A stretch of 64,000 bases of DNA from Taudactylus pleione. Its lineage: Eukaryota; Chordata; Amphibia; Anura; Myobatrachidae. This document shows positions 49,263 to 62,300 of this stretch, in pieces (position 1 is the first letter of the stretch; the number at the start of each line of letters is the position of its first letter). The notes below the pieces were generated by a model. The model saw only the letters and a list, made by a program, of their open reading frames with translations, did not search any database and had not been told where the DNA came from. Position numbers and translations under genes: made by a program. The stretch spans positions 6,330,001 through 6,394,000 of the forward strand of contig JAUIMM010000483.1 of assembly GCA_031769625.1 (NCBI GenBank), in the 5' to 3' direction.

Positions 49263-49865
49263 ACAGACTCAGTCAATATCAAATTAATCAGCACAGGCTC
49301 CTGGTGCATCCTAGTATATCGCATTGCAACTACTGTAACACGCATTGTCGGCAAAAACGACACCCGGTGACAGGCAGTGTTGCACGAGACCTGGTAGCTC
49401 ACTCCCGTCAGGCATCTTGCAACACATGGCCTTTGACGCTAGATGTAGAAGAACACATTTGTTTGCACAGCACCACGCAATAAAAAGCACCTGGGCAATT
49501 AGTACCCACCCCTCTCAGAGCTCCTGCTTGTTACGCCATAACTTGCCATCTCTCCTCTAAAATGGCTGTGCTGTGTATTAACCGTGAAAAAGAGGCAATA
49601 AATTAATTGAGCAGCTTCCATTTTGGGTAGCACTGCTCTTAGAGGCATGTATGGTATCAGTAGGTGGAGGGTATGCTGATTCTTATAGTAAAAAATTTGG
49701 AGGATCCTGGGGTTACTCCAGGTGAGTTGGTTCTTAATTTAGACTAACATGAATATACGACCCAAAGTAGTTCTATTATTATGCAGTGTAGGGACCACCA
49801 GAGCAGAGACCCCTTGACGTGTCTGGTTGCTTTCAATATTTTTGCAAATGTTTGTAACTAAGGGC
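49263..49865. other. No gene recognised
   Basis: Non-coding spacer. Open frames are short and without family features. Confidence 0.4.
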
Positions 49866-50335
49866 CTGTTTCAGAGTTGAACGCTATGGCGATTTTCGCG
49901 CAGTTGAGCGATTATCGGCGGTCTGTGAATGCATCGCATTGCGCATGTGCTGTGAATGAGTTGCAATTGCGCGAGCTGTGAGGATTCACCTGCAATTGAT
50001 TGACAGGAAGAGACCATTTTGTGGGTAATTACGGGAGTTCAGGGGAAAATGTGGGCAGTGTCGGGGCAGTGTCCTGGGCATGTACTAGTTAGCATCTGCG
50101 ATCGCGGAGGCAGAAATCAAAGCTCCAGCATCGCAGTTACCGCGACCATTCTGAGTGACCTTAGGATCACTCGAGGAGTCGATGTTTTTAGTATCTGCGT
50201 CCAATGCTGCGTTTGTGTCCGCAGTTACGGGCAGCTGTGAAGGATCTGGTGAGTGCCTCTATACAAATTTTGGTAGCTGATGTATTAGCATCATTTAGCA
50301 TTTAAGTGGCAAAATGTGCAAATGCATTTGCATTA
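49866..50335. mobile_element. Left part of a CCTGTTTCAGAG-type MITE, right side unclear
   Basis: Starts gggcctgtttcagagttgaacgc, related to the gggcctgattcagag terminus family. It contains tcgcgcagttgagcg, tgcgcatgtgctgtgaatg and repeated tgcaattg motifs. No right terminus was found before the satellite begins, so it may be truncated by it. Confidence 0.5.
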
Positions 50336-53300
50336 GTGTACATCTGATTACATAGGTCCCCAGTCCTCTTCGTTTATTATTATGTAGTTTACACCTCTGA
50401 TTACCTAGGTCCCCAGCCCTCTGCGTTTATTACTATGTAGTTTACACCTCTGATTACCTAGGTCCCCAGCCCTCTGCGTTTATAATTATGCAATGTACAC
50501 CTCTGATTACCTAGGTCACCAGTCCTCTGCGTTTATTATTATGTAGTGTACACCTCTGATTACCTAGGTCCCCAGCCCTCTGCGTTTATTATTATGTAGT
50601 TTACACCTCTGATTACCTAGGTCCCCAGCCCTCTGCGTTTATTATTATGTAGTGTACACCTCTAATTACCTAGGTCACCAGTCCTCTGCGTTTATTATTA
50701 TGTAGTTTACACCTCTGATTACCTAGGTCCCCAGCCCTCTGCGTTTATTATTATGCAGTGTACACCTCTGATTACCTAGGTCCCCAGCCCTCTGCGTTTA
50801 TTATTATGTAGTGTACACCTCTGATTACCTAGGTCCCCAGCCCTCTGCGTTTATTATTATGTAGTGTACACCTCTGATTACCTAGGTCCCCAGCCCTCTG
50901 CATTTATTATTATGCAGTGTACACCTCTGATTACCTAGGTCCCCAGTCCTCTGCGTTTATTATTATGTAGTGTACACCTCTGATTACCTAGGTCCCCAGC
51001 CCTCTGCGTTTATTATTATGTAGTGTACACCTCTGATTACCTAGGTCCCCAGTCCTCTGCGTTTATTATTATGTAGTGTACATCTCTGATTACCTAGGTC
51101 CCCAGCAGTCTGCATTTATTATTATGTAGTGTACACCTCTGATTACCTAGGTCCCCAGTCCTCTGCGTTTATTATTATGCAGTGTACACCTCTGATTACC
51201 TAGGTCCCCAGCCCTCTGCATTTATTATTATGCAGTGTACACCTCTGATTACCTAGGTCCCCAGTCCTCTGCGTTTATTATTATGTAGTGTACACCTCTG
51301 ATTACCTAGGTCCCCAGCCCTCTGCGTTTATTATTATGTAGTGTACACCTCTGATTACCTAGGTTCCCAGCCCTCTGCGTTTATTATTATGTAGTGTACA
51401 TCTCTGATAACCTAGGTCCCCAGCAGTCTGCATTTATTATTATGTAGTGTACACCTCTGATTACCTAGGTCCCCAGCCCTCTGCGTGTATTATTATGCAG
51501 TGTACACCTCTGATTACCTAGGTCCCCAGTCCTCTGCGTTTATTATTATGTAGTGTACACCTCTGATTACCTAGGTCCCCAGTCCTCTGCGTTTATTATT
51601 ATGTAGTGTACACCTCTGATTACCTAGCTCCCCAGACCTCTGCGTTCATTATTATGTAGTGTACATCTCTGATTACCTAGGTCCCCAGCCCTCTGCGTTC
51701 AATATTATGTAGTGTACACCTGTGATTACCTAGGTCCCCAGCCCTCTGCGTTTATTATTATGTAGTGTTCACCTCTGATTACCTAGGTCCCCAGCCCTCT
51801 GCGTTTATTATTATGTAGTGTACACCTCTGATTACCTAGGCCCCCATCCCTCTGCATTTATTATTATGTAGTGTACACCTCTGATTACCTAGGTCCCCAG
51901 TCCTCTGCGTTTATTATTATGTAGTGTACGCCTCTGATTACCTAGGTCCCCAGCTCTCTGCGTTTATTATTATGTAGTGTACATCTCTGATTACCTAGGT
52001 CCCCAGCCCTCTGCGTTTATTATTATGTAGTGTACACCTCTGATTACCTAGGTCCCCAGTCCTCTGCGTTTATTATGTAGTGTACACCTCTGATTACCTA
52101 GGTCCCCAGTCCTCTGCGTTTATTATTATGTAGTGTACACCTCTGATTACCTAGCTCCCCAGCCCTCTGCGTTCATTATTATGTAGTGTACATCTCTGAT
52201 TACCTAGGTCCCCAGTCCTCTGCGTTTATTATTATGTAGTGTACACCTGTGATTACCTAGGTCCCCAGCCCTCTGCGTTTATTATTATGTAGTGTTCACC
52301 TCTGATTACCTAGGTCCCCAGCCCTCTGCGTTTATTATTATGTAGTGTACACCTCTGATTACCTTGGTCCCCAGTCCTCTGCGTTTATTATTATGTAGTG
52401 TACACCTCTGATTACCTAGGTCCCCAGCTCTCTGCGTTTATTATTATGCAGTGTACATCTCTGATTACCTAGGTCCCCAGCCCTCTGCGTTTATTATTAT
52501 GTAGTGTTCACCTCTGATTACCTAGGTCCCCAGCCCTCTGCGTTTATTATTATGTAGTGTACACCTCTGATTACCTAGGTCCCCAGTCCTCTGCGTTTAT
52601 TATTATGTAGTGTACACCTCTGATTACCTAGGTCCCCAGCTCTCTGCGTTTATTATTATGTAGTGTACACCTGTGATTACCTAGGTCCCCAGCCCTCTGC
52701 GTTTATTATTATGTAGTGTTCACCTCTGATTACCTAGGTCCCCAGCCCTCTGCGTTTATTATTATGTAGTGTACACCTCTGATTACCTAGGCCCCCATCC
52801 CTCTGCATTTATTATTATGTAGTGTACACCTCTGATTACCTAGGTCCCCAGTCCTCTGCGTTTATTATTATGTAGTGTACGCCTCTGATTACCTAGGTCC
52901 CCAGCTCTCTGCGTTTATTATTATGTAGTGTACATCTCTGATTACCTAGGTCCCCAGCCCTCTGCGTTTATTATTATGTAGTGTACACCTCTGATTACCT
53001 AGGTCCCCAGTCCTCTGCGTTTATTATGTAGTGTACACCTCTGATTACCTAGGTCCCCAGTCCTCTGCGTTTATTATTATGTAGTGTACACCTCTGATTA
53101 CCTAGCTCCCCAGCCCTCTGCGTTCATTATTATGTAGTGTACATCTCTGATTACCTAGGTCCCCAGTCCTCTGCGTTTATTATTATGTAGTGTACACCTG
53201 TGATTACCTAGGTCCCCAGCCCTCTGCGTTTATTATTATGTAGTGTTCACCTCTGATTACCTAGGTCCCCAGCCCTCTGCGTTTATTATTATGTAGTGTA

Positions 53301-56300
53301 CACCTCTGATTACCTTGGTCCCCAGTCCTCTGCGTTTATTATTATGTAGTGTACACCTCTGATTACCTAGGTCCCCAGCTCTCTGCGTTTATTATTATGC
53401 AGTGTACATCTCTGATTACCTAGGTCCCCAGTCCTCTGCGTTTATTATTATGTAGTGTACACCTCTGATTACCTAGGTCACCAGCTCTCTGCATTTATTA
53501 TTATGTAGTGTACACCTCTGATTACCTAGGTCCCCAGCCCTCTGCCTTTATTATTAAGTAGTGTACATCTTTATTATTATGTAGTGTACACCTCTGATTA
53601 CCTAGGTCCCCAGTCCTCTGCGTTTATTATTATGTAGTGTACACCTCTGATTACCTAGGTCCCCAGTCCTCTGCGTTTATTATTATGTAGTGTACACCTC
53701 TGATTACCTAGGTCCCCAGTCCTCTGCGTTTATTATTATGTAGTGTACACCTCTGATTACCAAGGTCCCCAGCCCTCTGCATTTATTATTCTGTAGTGTA
53801 CACCTCTGATTACCTAGGTCCCCAGTCCTCTGCGTTTATTATTATGTAGTGTACACCTCTGATTACCTAGGTCCCCAGCCCTCTGCATTTAATATTATGT
53901 AGTGTACACCTCTGATTACGTAGGTCCCAAGTCCTCTGCGTTTATTATTATGTAGTGTACACCTCTGATTACCTAGGTCCCCAGCCCTCTGCCTTTATTA
54001 TTATGTAGTGTACATCTCTGATTACCTAGGTCCCCAGCCCTCTGCGTTTATTATTATGTAGTATACATCTCTGATTACGTAGGTCCCCAGTCCTCTGAGT
54101 TTATTATTATGTAGTGTACACCTCTGATTACCTAGGTCCCCAGTCCTCTGCGTTTATTATTATGTAGTGTACACCTCTGATTACCTAGGTCCCCAGTCCT
54201 CTGCGTTTATTATTATTATTATTATGTAGTGTACACTTCTGATTACCTAGGTCCCCAGTCCTCTGCGTTTATTATTATGTAGTGTACACCTCTGATTATC
54301 TAGGCCCCCAGCCCTCTGCGTTTATTATTATGTAGTGTACACCTCTGATTACCTAGGTCCCCAGTCCTCTGCGTTTATTATTATGTAGTGTACACCTCTG
54401 ATTACCTAGGTCCCAAGTCCTCTGCGTTTATTATTATTATTATTATGTTGTGCACACCTCTGATTACCTAGGTACCCAGCCCTCTGCGTTTATCATTATG
54501 TAGTGTACACCTCTGATTACCTAGGTCCCAAGTCCTCTGCGTTTATTATTATTATTATGTAGTGTACACCTCTGATTACCAAGGTCCCCAGCCCTCTGCG
54601 TTTATTATTATGTAGTGTACACCTCTGATTACCTAGGTCCCCAGTCCTCTGCGTTTATTATGTAGTGTACACCTCTGATTATCTAGGTACCCAGCCCTCT
54701 GCATTTAATATTATGTAGTGTACACCTCTGATTACCTAGGTCCCCAGCGTTTATTATTATGTAGTGTACACCTCTGATTACGTAGGTCCCAAGTCCTCTG
54801 CGTTTATTATTATGTAGTGCACACCTCTGATTACCTAGGTCCCCAGTCCTCTGAGTTTATTATTATGTAGTGTACACCTCTGATTACCTAGGTCCCCAGC
54901 CCTCTGCATTTAATATTATGTAGTGTACACCTCTGATTACGTAGGTCCCCAGTCCTGAGTTTATTATTATGTAGTGTACACCTCTGATTACCTAGGTCCC
55001 CAGCCCTCTGCGTTTATTATTATGTAGTGTACACCTCTGATTACCTAGGTCCCCAGCCCTCTGCGTTTATTATTATGTAGTGTACACCTCTGATTACCTA
55101 GGTCCCCAGCCCTCTGCGTTTATTATGTAGTGTACATCTCTGATTACGTAGGTCCCCAGTCCTCTGAGTTTATTATTATGTAGTGTACACCTCTGATTAC
55201 CTAGGTCCCCAGTCCCCTGCGTTTATTATTATGTAGTGTACACCTCTGATTACCTAGGTCCCCAGTCCCCTGGGTTTATTATTATGTAGTGTACACCTCT
55301 GATTACCTAGGTCCCCAGTCCTCTGCATTTATTATTATGTAGTGTACACCTCTGATTACCTAGGTCCCCAGCGTTTATTATTATGTAGTGTACACCTCTG
55401 ATTACCTAGGTCCCCAGTCATCTACGGTTATTATTATGTAGTGTACATCTCTGATTACGTAGGTCCCCAGTCCTCTGAGTTTATTATTCTATTATTATGT
55501 AGTGTACACCTCTGATTACCTAGGTCCCCAGTCCTCTGCGTTTATTATTATGTAGTGTACACCTCTGATTACCTAGGTCCCCAGTCCTCTGCGTTTATTA
55601 TTAAGTAGTGTACACCTCTGATTACCTAGGTCCCCAGCGTTTATTATTATGTAGTGTACACCTCTGATTACCTAGGTCCCCAGTCCTCTGCGTTTATTAT
55701 TATGTAGTGTACACCTCTGATTACCTAGGTCCCCAGTCCTCTGCGTTTATTATTATTATTATGTAGTGTACACCTCTGATTACCTAGGTCCCCAGTCCTC
55801 TGCGTTTATTATTATGTAGTGTACACCTCTGATTACCTAGGTCCCCAGCCCTCTGCGTTTATTATTATGTAGTGTACACCTCTGATTACCTAGGTCCCCA
55901 GCCCTCTGTGTTTATTATTATGTAGTGTACACCTCTGATTACCTAGGTCTCCAGTCCTCTGCGTTTATTATATAGTGTACACCTCTGATTACCTAGGTAC
56001 CCAGCCCTCTGCATTTAATATTATGTAGTGTACACCTCTGATTACGTAGGTCCCAAGTCCTCTGCGTTTATTATTATGTAGTGCACACCTCTGATTACCT
56101 AGGTCCCCAGTCCTCTGCGTTTATTATTATGTAGTGTACACCTCTGATTACCTAGGTCCCCAGCCCTCTGCGTTTATTATTATGTAGTGTACACCTCTGA
56201 TTACCTAGGTCCCCAGCTCTCTGCATTTATTATTATGTAGTGTACATCTCTGATTACCTAGGTCCCCAGCCCTCTGCGTTTATTATTATGTAGTGTACAT

Positions 56301-59300
56301 CTCTGATTACGTAGGTCCCCAGTCCTCTGAGTTTTTTATTATGTAGTGTACACCACTGATTACCTAGGTCCCGTCCTCTGCGTTTATTATTATGTAGTAT
56401 ACACCTCTGATTACCTTGGTCCCCAGATCTCTGCGTTTATTATTATTATGTTGTGCACACCTCTGATTACCTAGGTCCCCAGCCCTCTGCGTTTATTATT
56501 ATGTACTGTACACCTCTGATTACCAAGGTCCCCAGCCCTCTGCGTTTATTATTATTTAGTGTACACCTCTGATTACCTAGGTCCCCAGTCCTCTGCGTTT
56601 ATTATGTAGTGTACACCTCTGATTACCTAGGTCCCCAGTCCTCTGCATTTATTATTATGTAGTGTACACCTCTGATTACGTAGGTCCCAAGTCCTCTGCG
56701 TTTATTATTATGTAGTGCACACCTCTGGTTACCTAGGTCCCCAGTCCTCTGCGTTTATTATTATGTAGTGTACACCTCTGATTACCTAGGTCCTCAGCCC
56801 TCTGCATTTATTATTATGTAGTGTACATCTCTGATTACGTAGGTCCCCAGTCCCCTGAGTTTATTATTATGTAGTGTACACCTCTGATTACCTAGTTCCC
56901 CAGTCCTCTGCGTTTATTATTATGTAGTGTACACCTCTGATTACCAAGGTCCCCAGCCCTCTGCGTTTATTATTATGCAGTGTACACCTCTGATTACCTA
57001 GGTCCCCAGTCCTCTGCGTTTATTATGTAGTGTACACCTCTGATTACCTAGGTCCCCAGTCCTCTGCATTTATTATTATGTAGTGTACACCTCTGATTAC
57101 CTAGGTCCCCAGTCCTCTGCGTTTATTATTATGTAGTGTACACCTCTGATTACCTAGGTCCCCAGTCCTCTGCGTTTATTATTATGTAGTGTACACCTCT
57201 GATTACATAGGTCCCCAGTCCTCTGCGTTTATTATGTAGTGTACACCTCTGATTACCTAGGTCCCCAGCCCTCTGCATTTAATATTATGTAGTGTACACC
57301 TCTGATTACGTAGGTCCCAAGTCCTCTGCGTTTATTATTATGTAGTGCACACCTCTGGTTACCTAGGTCCCCAGTCCTCTGCGTTTATTATTATGTAGTG
57401 TACACCTCTGATTACCTAGGTCCCCAGTCCTCTGCGTTTATTATTATGTAGTGTACACCTCTGATTACCTAGGTCCCCAGTCCTCTGCGTTTATTATTAT
57501 GTAGTGTACACCTCTGATTACCTAGGTCCCCAGTTCTCTGCGTTTATTATTATGTAGTGTACACCTCTGATTACGTAGGTCCCAAGTCCTCTGCGTTTAT
57601 TATTATGTAGTGCACACCTCTGGTTACCTAGGTCCCCAGTCCTCTGCGTTTATTATTATGTAGTATACACCTCTGATTACCTAGGTCCCCAGCCCTCTGC
57701 ATTTATTATTATGTAGTGTACATCTCTGATTACGTAGGTCCCCAGTCCCCTGAGTTTATTATTATGTAGTGTACACCTCTGATTACCTAGGTCCCCAGTC
57801 CTCTGCGTTTATTATTATGTAGTGTACACCTCTGATTACCTAGGTCCCCAGTCCTCTGCGTTTATTATTATGTAGTGTACACCTCTGATTACCTAGGTCC
57901 CCAGTCCTCTGCGTTTATTATTATGTAGTGTACATCTCTGATTACCTAGGTCCCCAGTCCTCTGCGTTTATTATTATGTAGTGTACACCTCTGATTACCT
58001 AGGTCCCCATTCCTCTGCGTTTATTATTATGTAGTGTCCACCTCTGATTACCTAGGTCCCCAGTCCTCTGCGTTTATTATTATTATTATTATGTAGTGTA
58101 CACCTCTGATTACCTAGGTCCCCAGTCCTCTGCGTTTATTATTATGTAGTGTACACCTCTGATTACCTAGGTCCCCAGTCCTCTGCGTTTATTATTATGT
58201 AGTGTACACCTCTGATTACCTAGGTCCCCAGTCCTCTGCGTTTATTATTATGTAGTGTACACCTCTGATTACCTAGGTCCCCAGTTCTCTGCGTTTATTA
58301 TTATGTAGTGTACACCTCTGATTACCTAGGTCCCCAGTCCTCTGCGTTTATTATTATGTAGTGTATATCTCTGATTACCTAGGTCCCCAGCCCTCTGCGT
58401 GTATTATTATGTAGTGTACACCTCTGATTACCAAGGTCCCCAGCCCTCTGCGTTTATTATTATGCAGTGTACACCTCTGATTACCTAGGTCCCCAGTCCT
58501 CTGCGTTTATTATGTAGTGTACACCTCTGATTACCTAGGTCCCCAGCCCTCTGCATTTAATATTTCGTAGTGTACACCTCTGATTACGTAGGTCCCAAGT
58601 CCTCTGCGTTTACTATTATGTAGTGCACACCTCTGATTACCTAGGTCCCCAGTCCTCTGCGTTTATTATTATGTAGTGTACACCTCTGATTACCTAGGTC
58701 CCCAGCCCTCTGCGTTTATTATTATGTAGTGTACACCTCTGATTACCTAGGTCCCCAGCCCTCTGCGTTTATTATGTAGTGTACATCTCTGATTACGTAG
58801 GTCCCCAGTCCTCTGAGTTTATTATTATGTAGTGTACACCTCTGATTACCTAGGTCCCCAGTCCTCTGCGTTTATTATTATGTAGTGTACACCTCTGATT
58901 ACCTAGGTCCCCAGTTCTCTGCGTTTATTATTATGTAGTGTACATCTCTGATTACCTAGGTCCCCAGACCTCTGCGTTTATTATTATGTAGTGTACACCT
59001 CTGTTTACCTAGGTCCCCAGCCCTCTGCGTTTATTATTATGTAGTGTACACCTCTGATTACCAAGGTCCCCAGCCCTCTGCGTTTATTATTATGCAGTGT
59101 ACACCTCTGATTACCTAGGTCCCCAGTCCTCTGCGTTTATTATGTAGTGTACACCTCTGATTATCTAGGTCCCCAGTCCTCTGCGTTTATTATTATGTAG
59201 TGTACACCTCTGATTACCTAGGTCCCCAGTCCTCTGCGTTTATTATTATGTAGTGTACACCTCTGATTACCTAGGTCCCCAGTCCTCTGCGTTTATTATT

Positions 59301-62300
59301 ATGTAGTGTACACCTCTGATTACATAGGTCCCCAGTCCTCTGCGTTTATTATGTAGTGTACACCTCTGATTACCTAGGTCCCCAGCCCTCTGCATTTAAT
59401 ATTATGTAGTGTACACCTCTGATTACGTAGGTCCCAAGTCCTCTGCGTTTATTATTATGTAGTGCACACCTCTGGTTACCTAGGTCCCCAGTCCTCTGCG
59501 TTTATTATTATGTAGTGTACACCTCTGATTACCTAGGTCCCCAGCCCTCTGCATTTATTATTATGTAGTGTACATCTCTGATTACGTAGGTCCCCAGTCC
59601 CCTGAGTTTATTATTATGTAGTGTACACCTCTGATTACCCAGTCCTCTGCGTTTATTATTATGTAGTGTACACCTCTGATAACCTAGGTTCCCAGTCCTC
59701 TGCGTTTATTGTTATGTAGTGTACACCTCTGATTACCTAGGTCCCCAGTCCTCTGCGTTTATTATTATGTAGTGTACATCTCTGATTACCTAGGTCCCCA
59801 GTCCTCTGCGTTTATTATTATGTAGTGTACACCTCTGATTACCTAGGTCCCCAGTCCTCTGCGTTTATTATTATGTAGTGTACACCTCTGATTACCTAGG
59901 TCCCCAGTCCTCTGCGTTTATTATTATTATTATTATTATGTAGTGTACACCTCTGATTACCTAGGTCCCCAGTCCTCTGCGTTTATTATTATGTAGTGTA
60001 CATCTCTGATTACCTAGGTCCCCAGTCCTCTGCGTTTATTATTATGTAGTGTACACCTCTGATTACCTAGGTCCCCAGTCCACTGCGTTTATTATTATGT
60101 AGTGTACACCTCTGATTACCTAGGTCCCCAGTTCTCTGCGTTTATTATTATGTAGTGTACACCTCTGATTACCTAGGTCCCCAGTCCTCTGCGTTTATTA
60201 TTATGTAGTGTACATCTCTGATTACCTAGGTCCCCAGCCCTCTGCGTTTATTATTATGTAGTGTACACCTGATTACCTAGGTCCCCAGCCCTCTGCGTTT
60301 ATTATTATGTAGTGTACACCTCTGATTACCAAGGTCCCCAGCCCTCTGCGTTTATTATTATGCAGTGTACACCTCTGATTACCTAGGTCCCCAGTCCTCT
60401 GCGTTTATTATGTAGTGTACACCTCTGATTACATAGGTCCCCAGCCCTCTGCATTTAATATTATGTAGTGTACACCTCTGATTACGTAGGTCCCAAGTCC
60501 TCTGCGTTTATTATTATGTAGTGCACACCTCTGATTACCTAGGTCCCCAGTCCTCTGCGTTTATTATTATGTAGTGTACACCTCTGATTACCTAGGTCCC
60601 CAGCCCTCTGCGTTTATTATTATGTAGTGTACACCTCTGCACCTCTGATTACCTAGGTCCCCAGCCCTCTGCGTTTATTATGTAGTGTACATCTCTGATT
60701 ACGTAGGTCCCCAGTCCTCTGAGTTTATTATTATGTAGTGTACACCTCTGACTACCTAGGTCCCCAGTCCTCTGCGTTTATTATTATGTAGTGTACACCT
60801 CTGATTACCTAGGTCCCCAGTTCTCTGCGTTTATTATTATGTAGTGTACATCTCTGATTACCTAGGTCCCTAGCCCTCTGCGTTTATTATTATGTAGTGT
60901 ACACCTCTGATTACCTAGGTCCCGAGCCCTCTGCGTTTATTATTATGTAGTGTACACCTCTGATTACCAAGGTCCCCAGCCCTCTGCGTTTATTATTATG
61001 CAGTGTACACCTCTGATTACCTAGGTCCCCAGTCCTCTGCGTTTATTATGTAGTGTACACCTCTGATTACCTAGGTTCCCAGCCCTCTGCATTTAATATT
61101 ATGTAGTGTACACCTCTGATTACGTAGGTCCCATGTCCTCTGCGTTTATTATTATGTAGTGCACACCTCTGATTACCTAGGTCCCCAGTCCTCTGCGTTT
61201 ATTATTATGTAGTGTACACCTCTGATTACCTAGGTCCCCAGCCCTCTGCGTTTATTATTATGTAGTGTACACCTCTAATTACCTAGGTCCCCAGCCCTCC
61301 GCGTTTATTATGTAGTGTACATCTCTGATTACGTAGGTCCCCAGTCTTCTGAGTTTATTATTATGTAGTGTACACCTCTGATTACCTAGGTCCCCAGTCC
61401 CCTGCGTTTATTATTATGTAGTGTACACCTCTGATTACCTAGGTCCCCAGTCCCCTGCGTTTATTATTATGTAGTGTACACCTCTGATTACCTAGGTCCC
61501 CAGTCCTCTGCGTTTATTATTATGTAGTGTACACCTCTGATTACCTAGGTCCCCAGTCCTCTGCATTTATTATTATTATTATGTAGTGCACACCTCTGAT
61601 TACCTAGGTCCCCAGTCCTCTGCGTTTATTATGTAGTGTACACCTCTGATTACCTAGGTCCCCAGTCCTCTGCGTTTATTATTATGTAGTGTACACCTCT
61701 GATTACCTAGGTCCCCAGTCCTCTGCGTTTATTATTATGTAGTGTACACCTCTGATTACCTAGGCCCCAGTCCTCTGCGTTTATTATTATGTAGTGTACA
61801 CCTCTGATTACATAGGTCCCCAGTCCTCTGCGTTTATTATGTAGTGTACACCTCTGATTACCTAGGTCCCCAGCCCTCTGCATTTCATATTATGTAGTGT
61901 ACACCTCTGATTACGTAGGTCCCAAGTCCTCTGCGTTTATTATTATGTAGTGCACACCTCTGGTTACCTAGGTCCCCAGTCCTCTGCGTTTATTATTATG
62001 TAGTGTACACCTCTGATTACCTAGGTCCCCAGCCCTCTGCATTTATTATTATGTAGTGTACATCTCTGATTACGTAGGTCCCCAGTCCCCTGAGTTTATT
62101 ATTATGTAGTGTACACCTCTGATTACCTAGTTCCCCAGTCCTCTGCGTTTATTATTATGTAGTGTACACCTCTGATTACCAAGGTCCCCAGCCCTCTGCG
62201 TTTATTATTATGCAGTGTACACCTCTGATTACCTAGGTCCCCAGTCCTCTGCGTTTATTATGTAGTGTACACCTCTGATTACCTAGGTCCCCAGTCCTCT